Assembly: GCA_018398815.1 (NCBI GenBank)
Contig: CM031620.1
Coordinates: 62,784,485-62,848,484 of the forward strand
DNA length: 64,000 bases
Reading direction: 5' to 3'
Origin: Conus ventricosus
Taxonomy: Eukaryota; Mollusca; Gastropoda; Neogastropoda; Conidae
The notes below the pieces were generated by a model. It was given only the letters and a program-made list of their open reading frames with translations. It was not told where the DNA came from and made no database searches. A program made the position numbers and the translations under genes. This document shows, one piece after another, positions 44,700-56,390 of the stretch. The first letter of the stretch is position 1. Every line of letters starts with the position of its first letter.

Positions 44700-46450
44700 A
44701 GATTGCATTTCACGATGGTATCATGTCTATTGGAGGGCCTCTGGGTTAGACAAATCATTTCTGGTTCTCCCGGTTTGGCACCAAAGTTTAGTCTATGTTT
44801 CTGCGTTTCCAGTTCGTGATGCTGCAACGTTGACTTCCATGTGTAAATCACGGAACGGTCAGGTCTGCCCAAGGGATGAAAAATGTCTGACCTGGCTCTG
44901 GATGATTGTCAGAAGCGAAAGCTGGTTTCTGGGAAACTGAAGCCATCAGAATGCGGAATGGCAGGGTGAGTCATGGGATTCCAGAGGAATTTTTGGGAGC
45001 AGCACCGGTTCACTTATATGTGGGTGGGCCACATGTATTTTCGCTTCTAACAAAGTTCCTGTGCAGTCTGGTGAGTGACTTCGGGTGCCTGATCACCTTT
45101 GGCTGGCTCCTAGTGAGCGGTGAATGGTCATGGGGACTCCAGATTTCAGCAACAGTTCATGCGGTGGAAGTCAGAAATATCAATGGAGTTCAGGAGTTCT
45201 TGTGGATAAAGGATCCCTCATCTTCATTCTGTCAACAGATCTGTACAGAAGTTTCACCTCTCCAGGGAAGTCAGCCTAAGATTTTTCTGTTTAGCTGTTG
45301 ACAGTCTCGTTCAGGGAGGAGAATTTGCCTTTCGCTGCCAGTCTGAGTCTGCACTGTGAGCATGAAGATAGGTAGACTGTTCTATCAGATCTCCTGGCTA
45401 TCATAAAATGATAGTGCTGGTGGGCCAGTATAGTATTGGAAATCAGGATCATGGCTCCTTTGCAATGTCAAGCAGAAGTTTTGGCGAAGCTGGCTGTCTG
45501 GGGACATTTCAGACTGGTGGGCTCTCATATTTAAAACATCATGCTCCGCATTTCTTCAGACAGGCGTTTGACTAGTTTGCTCTGGTGCCATTGAGGACAA
45601 CAGGGAGGATCTGCCTGAAGTCACCACAGTAACAGGCGTTGGGATGCTCCCCATTGGACTGTGCACTTGGGTGTTTGTACTGCTGCCGTAGAGTCCATGG
45701 CTCGTAGCCAGCTTTGTGGGTCAGGGGAGCTTCATATTATGACGGTTGCAGGCCTCATTTGATGAATTTGCGCCTTCGTTGACCCTCGCTTGACGGGCCA
45801 GGCTTGCGTTTCTTTGCTTGTCGGCATCCAGAGTGACCTTGAAAGTGCTATGTACTGTCCGCCCACCGGCAATGAGTAGCGGCATGCCACGGATGCTGTG
45901 CTAGCACTATTTTGCCTGTGGAGCAGATCTGTTCAGGGATTAGATTCAAGGTGTCTTTCCTGTCAATCTTGGAGCATCAAAGAACAGTTGTTGCTGCTTT
46001 GCTGTGGGTCCTGCTCTGATCAACACTCGGTCATAATGCTGTCGCCACAGTCTCTATGACAGCTGATCATCAGCTGCTGCCCGGAGGGCAGTAGTGTCGT
46101 AATTGGTCTCGCGGTATTATTTCGTGGCACAGTTTGTTCGTTGTGTGGTGTCTGGGCATCCCTTACTCTCTGTAGACTTGCCTCCAAGAAGGAGAGTTTG
46201 TGTACTGAAATCACAGTAAGAGCTTGGTTGTAGATGGCATCTGTGTTTATGCGCTTCATAACAGACATCTCTTCGGACTTGGAAGAGGAAATCGTCAGCA
46301 AGATGGTCTATGATAAGGGTTCCACAAGGTTGCTTGGGTTTATGCGATGGGTTGCAAGCCAACAGGTTTAATACAGAAGTCACGCAGCAGTCGGGGTCTC
46401 TGAGAGATGGAGGCTTCCTCCAGGGCAAGTTGTAGTAGGCGAGTCATCTT
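44700..46450 (-). pseudogene. Helitron helicase remnant, copy 2
   Basis: Minus-strand fragments such as YTNRNWKMTRLLQLALEEAS and FLFQVRRDVCYEAHKH are readable. The region for Walker B and motif VI has no open frame of useful length. Confidence 0.8.
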
Positions 46451-46454
46451 CCAG

Positions 46455-48425
46455 TTTCGGTTCGTGTAAGTTGTGTATATCATTGTTCTGCGTTTAAATA
46501 TTACACCTGTATATAAAATTTTCATCAAGAAAAGGTCTATATTTAGTAAATAACGGATCTTAACGGGTTTTACGCTCAATGTTAAGTTTTGTTTCGTGTA
46601 AAATTTGGGTATATCATTGTTCAGCGTTGTAAAACTGCCATCTGTATACCGTAGTTTCATCAGGAACGGTCTAAATTTATATAATAACGGTCTTATCAGT
46701 CAATTTAAGTTTCGGTTTTCGTGTAAGTTGTATTTCATTATTCAGCATTTAAAAACTCACTCGTATATCTAATTTTATCAGTAAGGTCTTATTTAGAAAA
46801 TAACGAACCTTAAACGGTTTTTAAAACGCTCATTTTTTGTTTTGTTCGTGGAACTTGTATATCATTGTTCAAGCGTGTAAACTGCATCGTTACCGGAATT
46901 CTTAAGGATCGGTCTAATTATATTAATAACGGTTTTTTTTTTAACGGTCAATTTTTAAGTTTCGTTCGTGTAAGTTGTATATCAGTGTTCAGAAGTGTAA
47001 ATAACTGGATCTGTATACGAATTCAATCAAAGAATGGTCTATATTTATATAATAACGGTTTTTTTAACGGTCAATTTCTAAGTTTCGGTTCGTGTAAAGT
47101 TGTATATCATTATTCAGCATTAAAAACTTCACCTGGTATACCAAATTTCATAAGAAAGGTCTATTTTAGAAAATATCGGATCTTAACGGTTTTTAACGCT
47201 CATTAATTAAGTTTTGTTCGTGTAAATTGTATATCATGTTCAGGCGTTGTTAAACTGAATATCTGTATACCGAATTTCATCAGGAACGGTCCTAAATTTG
47301 TATTATATCGGTCTTAAACAGTCAATTTTAAGTTTCGGTTCGTGTAAGTTGTATATCAGTATTTCAGCATTTAAACTTCAATTGTATACCAAATTTCATC
47401 AAGAAAAGGTCTAATTTAGAAAATAACGAAACCTTAACGGTTTTAACGCTCAATTTTAAGTTTCTGTTCATGGAAATTGTATATCATTGTTTACATCGTT
47501 GTAAAACTGCATCTGTATAAGAATTTCTCAAGTGAAACCGGACTAAATTTATATAATAACGGTTTTTAGTCGGTTTCTATTTTTTTAGTTTTTCGGTTCG
47601 TGTAAGTTTATATATTGTTCAGAGTGTGTAAAACTGGATCTGTATAAGAATTCATCAAGAATGGGTCATAAATTTATATATACTCGTTTTTTTAACGGTC
47701 AATTTTAAGTTTCGGGTTCGTGTAAGTTGTATTCATTATGTCAGCATTTAAAATTCTCCTGTCATAACAAATTTTCATTCTAGAAAGGTCTTACATTTAG
47801 ATAAATAACGGATCTTAAACGGTTTTTAACGCTCATTTTAAGTTACTGTCGTGTAAACTTGTATATCATTGTTCGCGTTGTTAAAACTGAATCTGTATAC
47901 CGAATTTCATCAGGAACGGTCTTAATTTATATGAATACGTTTTTAACCAGTCATTTTTAAGTTTTGGTTCGTGTAAGTTTTGTATATCATTTTTTCAGCT
48001 TTAAACTTTCAACTGTATACCAAATTTTCAGCAAGAAAAGGTCTTAAATTAGAAAATAACGGATCTTAACGTTTTTAACGCTCAATTTTAAGTTTCTGTT
48101 CGTGGAAATTGTATATCATTGTTCTGAGTGGTAAAACTGCATCTGTTATACGAATTTCATCAGAACGGTCTAAATTTTTATAATAAACGGTTTTTACGGG
48201 TCAATTTTAGTTTCGGTTTCGTGTAAGTGGTATATCATTGTTCAGGTGTAAAACTGCATCTGTTACCGAATTTAATCTAGAATGGTCTAAATTTTTATAA
48301 TATACGGTTTTTAAGGTCAATTTATGTCTTCGGTTCGTGCAAGTTGATATTTTCATTATTCAGCATTTAAAAACTTCACCTTTATACCAATTCATCAAGA
48401 AAAGGTCTAAATTTAGAATATAACG
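46455..48425 (-). repeat. Helitron 121-bp minisatellite, copy 2
   Basis: The same 16 units and alternation as 12782-14712, blurred by indels. The unit count is unchanged, so copy number has not evolved between copies. Confidence 0.88.
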
Positions 48426-49732
48426 TTTTAACGCGTGTTTAAATAACGGTCATAAAAACTTATCGAATGACCCTGTGTATCCACAGTATGCCCCTCTTAG
48501 ACTCATGCAAGTTTGGTGGCCGATTCCGGACGACTCTTTGCCGCCAACATTGTATAAAGATTGTATTTTGATCGTTTTAAGGGGGCTACGTTTTGTTAAA
48601 ACGGTTTTTAAACGGTCATAAATAACTGTCGTAGTTACTGTCAATGACCTTGTTACTCGGGAGGAGATTGTCCTGTAGGTTCGAAGGTACCTGTGCATGT
48701 CACAACGGCATTTGATGAAAACAGAGAGGAAAAAAGATGTTCTTTTGAAACGTTATATCAGTTTGTAACGGTTTTTTTTTAACGGTTTTCTTTTTTTAGA
48801 GATGAGTCCAAATCAATCCTTGGTGGTCAAAACAGAGTAACTGCTAAATCTTCAAGAAGATCGGGTTCCTAAACAGTTTCTTTTTTTTTAGAGTTTGGTG
48901 TTTTTAACGGTTTTTAACTGTTATTTAAATAAAAAGGTTTTTGTAAACTGCCAAAATATCGTTCTCATTTTAGAGAAGTAGTCCTGTACCTGTGCATTGT
49001 CCTAACGGCCATTTGATGTTAAGAGAGGAAAAAGATGTCTTTGAAAAACCGTTTTTTTATAACAGTTTTTTAAACGGTTTTTGTTTTTTACGGTTTTTTT
49101 TTTTGAGGGAATAGCCCAAAACATCCTCGGGTCACAACAGTCGTACCTGCCAAATTTCTTTACTATCGGTTGTTAGAGTTTGTGCGTCTATAGCGTACAC
49201 ACACCACAATCACACTCACACACCACACACACACAACACACACACAAACACGCACACAGATTTGCCTTTTATATATTAGATATTTATTTATATATATAAA
49301 TATATATTGATATATTTATACTCATTTTATATAATATATATAATTATAAACCAGTTTGCTCTTATGTCTTAGATTGAAGAAATAGGGGGCTAATATGCAT
49401 TTATATCTGCAGTGGCAGTTGATATGCCTAACTAACAGTATGTGCTCAAGTGGGTGGTATGGGAATAAATAAAATAAATGCTTTCTAAAATGAGCCTTCA
49501 GCATGCTTATAATCTACAATAGGAGGAAATCACTAACCACAATCCTGGTCATATACCGTATATTTCATAACCTTGGATATATATATATATATATATATAT
49601 TTAAATATATATATTTTTATTTATATATATTTATATATAGATCTGTGTGTACATTTAGATATAAATATATAGAGTTTCTCAGTTGTATCTCGTGTGTGTG
49701 TGTGTGTGTGTGGTGTGTTCCCTTTCGCCAAG
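48426..49732. repeat. AACGG-rich repeats, (CA)n, (TA)n and right inverted arm, copy 2
   Basis: Counterpart of 14713-16007. No gene. Confidence 0.85.
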
Positions 49733-49933
49733 ATGTTGCGGTGCGTTCTGATGCCCCAATTCGACTTGGCCTTGTGGCAGGAGGTGTTCCGTACGAGCAG
49801 GTGCACCCAACCAGTCAGGCATATGTGACGTGACCTTCGGCTACTTCTGCGTTCAACATGACCATCTGGCGTAATGATATGCCGGAAACCACTTTTGTTT
49901 TTTTTTTTTTTTTTTTATGCTTTTAACCAAAAG
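49733..49933 (+). CDS. Exon C, copy 2 (broken)
   Basis: Starts after TTCGCCAAG. Readable pieces correspond to MLRCVLMP, LVAGGVPYEQVHP in a shifted frame, and GYF. Near 49890-49920 a T run replaces the expected CAATACTGCTA segment. Cannot encode the exon C peptide as assembled. Confidence 0.55.
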
Positions 49934-52008
49934 GTCTTTCTTTTGTTTCTTTTTTCTTCTTCTTTTCTTGTTACTTCTGCCTGCTTTTGTTTCTTCTTTT
50001 GCTTCTACATCTTTTTTTACATCTTTTTTTACTTCTTGCCGTTCTGCATTTTTTTTTTTTTTTGGGGGGGGGGGTGTTTGTTAGTCTTTTTTGTTGCTTT
50101 TGGCTTTTCTTTTCCCAAAAGCTCTTTCTTCTGCCACTGGTGCTTCTTTGTACTTCTACTTCGTCGCCTCTATAATCCAGGCTTCCATATTCTTGAGTTT
50201 TCACAGGGGGGGAAGTTGAGTTGTACCGAGTCTTGTCTGTAGCAAGTAAGGGTCTGTTTGTCTGTCGTCTGTGTCGCAAGTCTGTTTATGTGTGCCGTAT
50301 AAGGTCTCACTTTGTGTGCCTAGTTTATGTATCGTCTACTTATCTATGTTGTTTAAGGTATGTTTGTGTGGGTGTGTGTGTGTGATGTGTGTGTGTGTGT
50401 GTGTGTGTGTTTTGTGTGTGTGTGTGTGTGTGTGTGTGTTTCTCTATCTGTGTGTGTCGTATGAGTAAGGTCTACAAGCTGTGGTGAGCATGTTGAAGGT
50501 ATTTGTGTTTGTTGTTATGTGTATGGTTTCTAGTTGTTAATGTGTAAAGGTCTACCTGTCTGTTCACATTGTGTAAGGTCTTCTTGTCTATGTCCATGTG
50601 TATTTGCTAGATAGTATTTATAGTTGGATGTGAATGTATAAGGTTATAGTCTGTATTCGAAGTTTAAAGTCACAGCTTTTTTGTATCTAAGTGTAGAAAC
50701 GCGTCTGCTTGTCTGTTGCACACATGTGTAAGGCGCGTACTTGTCTTGTGCCTGTTTTTAACGTCTTACAGTCTCGTCCATGTGTAAAGTCTATTTGCCT
50801 GTGTCTATATGTATGAGCTCTTTTAGTTATATTCCGTATATTTAAGTCTGCTTGTCTGGTTTGAACGTCTATGGAGACTTATTTGCGACCTCTGTGTTTA
50901 TGGTCTTTTGTCATTTGTCTGATATGTTAACGGTTTTGTACTTTTCTGTGCCTATATGGAATGCGATGGGGGAAGGTGTGGTGTGCAGCAAATATTGTGA
51001 CCCCAAAAAAAATAATCGATTCTGTGTTGTTTACTAACGGTATTGTGTTGGCTGGCTCGTTCCCATTCATAACACATCAAATCATATTGAGTATCGATCG
51101 AAACCTGTATAACCAAAGACAAAAAGTACACATGCCACTTATATTAATTTATTTTTGCTTCAGTCTACGGCGATTAAGCTTAGAATGGAACCGACTTTTA
51201 ATGTTTCTCTCCTTATTTTTTTTTCTAAATTCTTTAATTAGGTGATACTGAATATATATTTACGATAACAATCGGTGAATGTGATAAATAGCAGCACTTA
51301 CAGTTAAGGCACATATGAATTTATCAGCCGCAATCGGACCCTGAGAGGAGAAGTTTGCTGTAGAAAGAAAAACAGATGAGATGCGCATCAGGCGTCTCCT
51401 GTCTGCAGATTGACCCAGTACCACTGGGGCTTTCTGTTCCAACAGGGCTTAGTCTGGGGCTCAGTGGTCATGGAGACATCATGGAACGTCTTCAGAAAGG
51501 GAGTCCATTAAGTCCCTGTACCAGTGCGTCCAAAGTTTGTCCCAATTCGAACTAGAACTCAACAGAACTGGGACGCAATGGAATTAATCGACAGCATTAT
51601 GTTAGTCCCCACAATTTTGTTAGGGCCCATTTCAACAGATATTCGTTCATTCTGGGAGTCTGTATTCATGATTATACGTGTCTATGTATATTCTATTCAC
51701 ACACACACACACACACCTCACACACACACACACACACACACAATTATAGCTGTGGCGCGACATTGTTCGTTCAAGGTCTGACGGCTGCGCTGCGCTAATG
51801 CTCCAGGGGTTTAAACAAAAAAGGCCATCTGATAAGCGTATGAACGAGGATCTGGCCTCAAACCCTTTCATATTAAGTCATTTATTCCATTCATCCATCG
51901 GTTAAAAAACAATCTGCGCACTGTGGTCTGTAACTGAGCAGATGTGCCATTTGTACGGGGAGTAATTCTGCCGAAAACACATTGTTATCATGAGACTAGT
52001 CTGTTCTG
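49934..52008. repeat. Pyrimidine tract, degenerate minisatellite and intron, copy 2
   Basis: Counterpart of 16186-18252. The AAGGTCT minisatellite spans about 50240-50960 with GT runs at 50366-50440; (CA)n at 51700-51743. Confidence 0.85.
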
Positions 52009-52119
52009 TTCTTCTTCTTATGCATGTCGGAGGACGATCTGAATCGACCTGAGCGGAGTATCGGGTGGCAGGACATTCAACGGCAACACGCACACTCCTG
52101 GACCCGCATGCGACCGGAG
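52009..52119 (+). CDS. Exon D, copy 2 (broken)
   Basis: The acceptor AG is lost (TGTTCTG instead of TGTTCAG) and several bases are missing in GATCTGAATCGACC and GGAGTATCGG. It supports the copy 1 reading GGACCCGC against copy 3 GGACCGC. Confidence 0.55.
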
Positions 52120-52328
52120 GTTAACGAGTGCGGAGAAGTTGGGCGGGAGGGGGGGCGGGGGAGGGGGAGACTGAGGAGATGAAAGAAAACTGCATGGACT
52201 TTGTAAAATTCGCACTAGTATCCGAAATGGCGGGAGGAAAAAGTGCCCTCACTGTCTCAAGAAATGGATTCATCCATTTAGTATGGTCTTAATAACGTTT
52301 TTGGGAAAGATGTAATATGGTACAACCA

Positions 52329-52478
52329 GCCGCCGTGGCGAAGTGGTTAGCGTTAGCGGGACTCCCAGTGGGTGGTCCTGGGTTCGATTCCATCAAAGTC
52401 ATGCGGGATTTTTTCTGCCCAGGACGGCTCCAATAGAGTTGAATTTGCTATGTATCGTATCTCAGTTGGAAAGACTGT
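52329..52478 (+). mobile_element. tRNA-like foldback head truncated at the copy 2 / copy 3 junction
   Basis: Matches 18568-18716 (GCCGCCGTGGCG, GGGTTCGATTCC) and stops at AAGACTGTGACG, where sequence equivalent to 8888 begins. The break falls inside a repeat, as expected of a repeat-mediated misjoin. Confidence 0.88.
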
Positions 52479-52480
52479 GA

Positions 52481-52852
52481 CGTTTCCCTTCTTACGTTCC
52501 CTCCCCCCCACCAACCTCCTCCCTCCTCACTAAACTGCACAAGTTAGCCCGACCGGAAGGTGGTGATCGGGGGGTCACTCTTTCAGGTTAAAAAAAACCG
52601 CGAGAAGTTTTTTGGGTTTAGGTTTTTAATATTGACTTAACGGGTTCCAATCATTTTGACGTCATGTTAGAATGACGGTTATCTTCCTGCAGATACGCTG
52701 AGATGGAAAAAAATTCAACGTTTATTGACTTGAGAACTTAGATCTGGCGTCTTTCCCATCCCCATACGGGTTTGGTTATTTGTACCTGGCTTGACAGGCG
52801 TAGTCTGCAGGCTGCACGCGCAGGAACAGCCCATTATGTATGGTTGTGTGTG

Positions 52853-52893
<41 letters not shown>

Positions 52894-53208
52894 CGTGCGT
52901 GCGTGCGCGCGTGTTTGGGTGTGGTGTGGGGTTGTGTGTGCGTGTTTGTGTGTATGTTTGTATATGCGCGCGTATGTGTGTGTATGTATGTATGCATGCA
53001 TATGTAAATTGTAAAATATTTATATAATTTATATATATATATTTAATATATTTATATATATATATATATATATATATGGGAGAGTTTGAAAACATCCTAC
53101 GACCTGATAAACAACTGATGAATGGGCTTTATGTGTTGATTCATTAGAACATGTACTTTTAGTCTCGAATCGAAAAATCTTGATGTATAACACTTTATCA
53201 TGATGGCA

Positions 53209-53268
<60 letters not shown>

Positions 53269-53577
53269 TATGTGTGGATGAGGAGGTGTGTGTGTGTGCA
53301 CATGAGATAGTTTTGTGATAGTAGGTATATAGTTTTAGGTTGGTTGGTTTTTAGCTATGTTGTAAATCAAAATTTCACTTTGTGCTATGTAGTTTTAAAA
53401 TGGGGTGGGGTGTGTATGATGGGGGAGTGTGTGTGGGTGTGGTTGTAGTGGATGCAGTGGGGTATGAGTTGATGTAGTGAGTGTGTGTGCATGTAAGATT
53501 TGCTTTGTATGCTATTTAGTGTGTGTTGTTGTGTGTGTGGGGTTGTGTTTTGGTGTGTAGTGTGTGGGGTTGGTGTG

Positions 53578-53617
<40 letters not shown>

Positions 53618-53739
53618 TGTGTTGGTTTGCTGGGTAGTGATAATTGCCCTTTGTATGTGTGTGTGGAAGGAACAATAGAAATGAAAAAGTGTGTAATGGA
53701 TGGGCGCCCAATGGTTTTATATATATATATATATATATA
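52481..53739. repeat. Gene-free stretch with (GT)n and (TA)n, copy 3
   Basis: Counterpart of 8888-10159. GT arrays at 52858-52892, 53212-53268 and 53579-53616; TA at 53030-53078. Confidence 0.85.
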
Positions 53740-53955
53740 TTTCCCTCCCTATTGGAGGATGTCCCCCCCTTGGAGACTATAAGTTTGCTAAAGGCTCTTT
53801 TTTGAGAAGCATTTATTTATTTTTCCCCCCATTCCCCCACTCAAGAAACATACTGTTAGTTAGGCGAATCATTACCATGCAGATATGAATGCTTATCTCT
53901 CTCCCCCTATTTCTTCAATCTAAGACATAAGAGCAAGCTTTGTTTATAATTCAAT
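53740..53955. repeat. Inverted-repeat arm left of the Helitron, copy 3
   Basis: Partner arm at about 59213-59395. Confidence 0.83.
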
Positions 53956-54388
53956 ATTTTCTTGCAGTCATTGCAACACCAAGCTGCCCTGAAAGTTGCG
54001 GAACGGTGCTCGGTACTTACCCTTTGGGAATTTATTAGTTTGTTATATATATTTTACTAGCCGGTGTACCCGGCTTCGCTCGGGTATATCTGTACAAATG
54101 ATTTTCGGCCACCCCTCTCTCTCACCCCCTTTAAAAGACAATACAATAAAATTCAGCTTGGGTTTGTTTTGTTTTTCCCATGCTGAACCATTGCCCCAGC
54201 CCCCTCCTTTTCTACTTCCCCCCAATTTCTTCGGACGCCCACTCCCTTCTTGCCTCTCAATTGTTTTCCATCACGAATTGTTTTCGTAATACGATGCACA
54301 GTCCATAGAGGGATCCCTTAATTTTGTGAACTTACCGTTTGCATTTCGGGAATTCCTTGATTGAAGTGCCTCCAAATGACAACTCTGT

Positions 54389-54610
54389 AGGGGCCCCCAT
54401 AACCTAGTGGATAAGGCGCTGGACTCATGATCCAAAGGTCGTGGTTTCGAATCCTGGCTTGGTCTTGGAAATTTTAACGTGGAATGTTTCCAGCTAAAAT
54501 GACCGTGGTTCACCCCCAATGTCCACCCGGGCCTGCAGGTGTCGGCTAATGTGACGGACCAGCCATCTGCTATCCTTGATTTGGGCACGGACGTTAAATC
54601 CAACTCAAAC
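54389..54610 (+). mobile_element. tRNA-derived SINE, copy 3
   Basis: Flanked by perfect ATGACAACTCTGT copies at 54376-54388 and 54611-54623. The head reads GGCCCCCAT instead of GGCCGCCAT. Confidence 0.9.
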
Positions 54611-54659
54611 ATGACAACTCTGTGAAAAGATTGCATTTCCGATGTATAAATGTCATTTG

Positions 54660-56390
54660 GAGGGCCTCTGGGTAGACAACATTTCTGGTCTCCTGTTTGG
54701 CACAAGTTTAGTCAGTGTTTCTGCGTTTCCAGTTCGTGATGCTGCAACGTAAAACCCTTCCATGTGTAAAACACGGAACGGTCAGGTCTGCCCCAAGGGA
54801 GAAAATGTCTGACCCTGGCTCTTGATGATTGTCAGAGCGAAAGCTGGTTTCCTGGGAAACTGAAGCCATCAGAACTGGAATGGCAGGGGTGAGTCCATGG
54901 GTTCCAGAGGAATTTTTGGGAGCAGCACCGGTTCACCTTTGTGGGGGCCACATGATATTTTCCCCTTCTAAAAACGTTCCTGTGCAGTTGGTTGAAGATA
55001 CATCGGGTTGCCATTGATCACCTTTGGCAGGCCCAAAGTGAGCGGTGAATGATCATGGGGACCCCAGATTTCAGCAACAGTTCATGCGGTGGAAGTCCAG
55101 AAATCTCAATGGAGTTTCAGGAGTTCTTGTGGATAAGGATCCCTCATCATCATTCTGTCAACAGATTGTACAGAGTTTCCTCTCCAGGGAAGTCAGCTAC
55201 GATTTTTCGGGTTTAGCCTGTTGACATTTCTCGTTCAGGGAGGAGTTCTGGCCCTTTCCGCTGGACCAGTCTGAGTGGCTGCACAGTGACTGAAGACCCG
55301 GTAGACTGCTTCTATCAGATCCTCCTGGCTATCATAAAACTGGCATAGTGCTGGTGGGGCAGTATTAGTATCTGGAAACATGACTCAATGGCACCATTGC
55401 CAATGTAAAGCGGGAGTTTGGCGAAGCTGGTGTCTGGGGATTTCCAGACAGGGGGGGCTCCTATATTTAACAATCATGCTCCGCCATTTCTTCAGACAGG
55501 CGTTGACAATGTTTGCTCTGGTGCCATTGAGGACAACAGGGAGGATCTGCCAGAAGTCCCCACAGAAACAGCGTTGGGATGCCTCCCATTGGCCTGTGCA
55601 CTTGGGTGATGTCCTGCAGCGTAGAGTCCATGGCCTCGTAGACAGCTTTGTGGGTCATGGGAGCTTCATCAATTATGACGGTTGCAGCCTCTTTGATGAC
55701 TTTGGCAACGTTGACCCACGCTTGACGGGCAGGTTGGCGTTTCTTGCTTGTCGGCATCCAGAGGGACCTTGAAAGTGCTATGTACTGTCCGCCCACCCGG
55801 CAAAAGAGTAGCGGCAATGCCACTGGAAGCATGGCTAGCACTTTTTCCCTTTGTGGAGCAGATTCCTGTTCAGGATAAGATTCAGGATGGTCTTTCCTGC
55901 CCCCTCATGGAGCATCAAGGAACATTATGTTGCTGCTTGCTGTGGGATCCTGCCTCTGCTCAACCATGGTCATAAAGCTGTCGCACACGTCTCTCTGACA
56001 GCTGATCATCAGCTGCGCCCGGAGGGCAGTAGTGTCGTAATTTGGTCTCGCGGTAGTATTCTCGAGGCACAGTTGTCGTTGTTTTGACTGTTGGCATCCC
56101 ATAAATCCTCTTGTAGACTTGCCTCCAAGAAGGAAGAGTTTGTGCTGAATCACAGTAAGAGCTTGGTTGTAGATGGCATCTGTGTACTGGCTTCATAACA
56201 GACATCTCTTCGGACTTGGGAAAAGGAAATCTTCAGCAAGATGGTCTCTGAAAAGGTTCCACAGGTTGCCTGGGTTACTGGGGTTGCAAGCACCAGGATA
56301 ATACAGAAGTCACGCAGCAGTCGGGGTCTCTGAGAGATGGAGGCTTCCCTCCAGGGCAGTTTTAGAAGGCGGTCATCTTCCAGTTTCGGG
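54660..56390 (-). pseudogene. Helitron helicase remnant, copy 3
   Basis: Contains the best Walker B stretch in the window (minus strand 55841-55467): VINVAKVIKEAATVIIDEAP-like text, then MTHKAVYEAMDSTLQDITQV and the motif III remnant. The P-loop region reads GATGCTCCATGAGGGGGCAG, one base longer than copy 1, which yields GAGKT after the stop. Still frameshifted overall. Confidence 0.85.

Larger units (their letters stand above)
44144..49280 (-). mobile_element. Helitron, copy 2
   Basis: The minus-strand 5' TC is at 49280 and the 3' CTAG ends at 44144. The terminal hairpin is damaged (GTGTACGGCTTCGCTTGGGT). All internal parts are present in the same order as in copy 1; length 5137 bp. Confidence 0.85.
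33526..52480 (+). repeat. Large direct duplication, copy 2 (noisy)
   Basis: Collinear with 1-18718 over its whole length. Differences are mainly single-base indels and substitutions scattered evenly through exons, transposons and simple repeats alike, about one every 10-20 bases by eye. This is the pattern of an unpolished long read rather than of evolutionary divergence, which would spare exons. The LINE sequence continues upstream of 33526 into 32699, so the duplicated tract is longer than copy 1 shows. It ends abruptly at about 52480. Confidence 0.93.
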
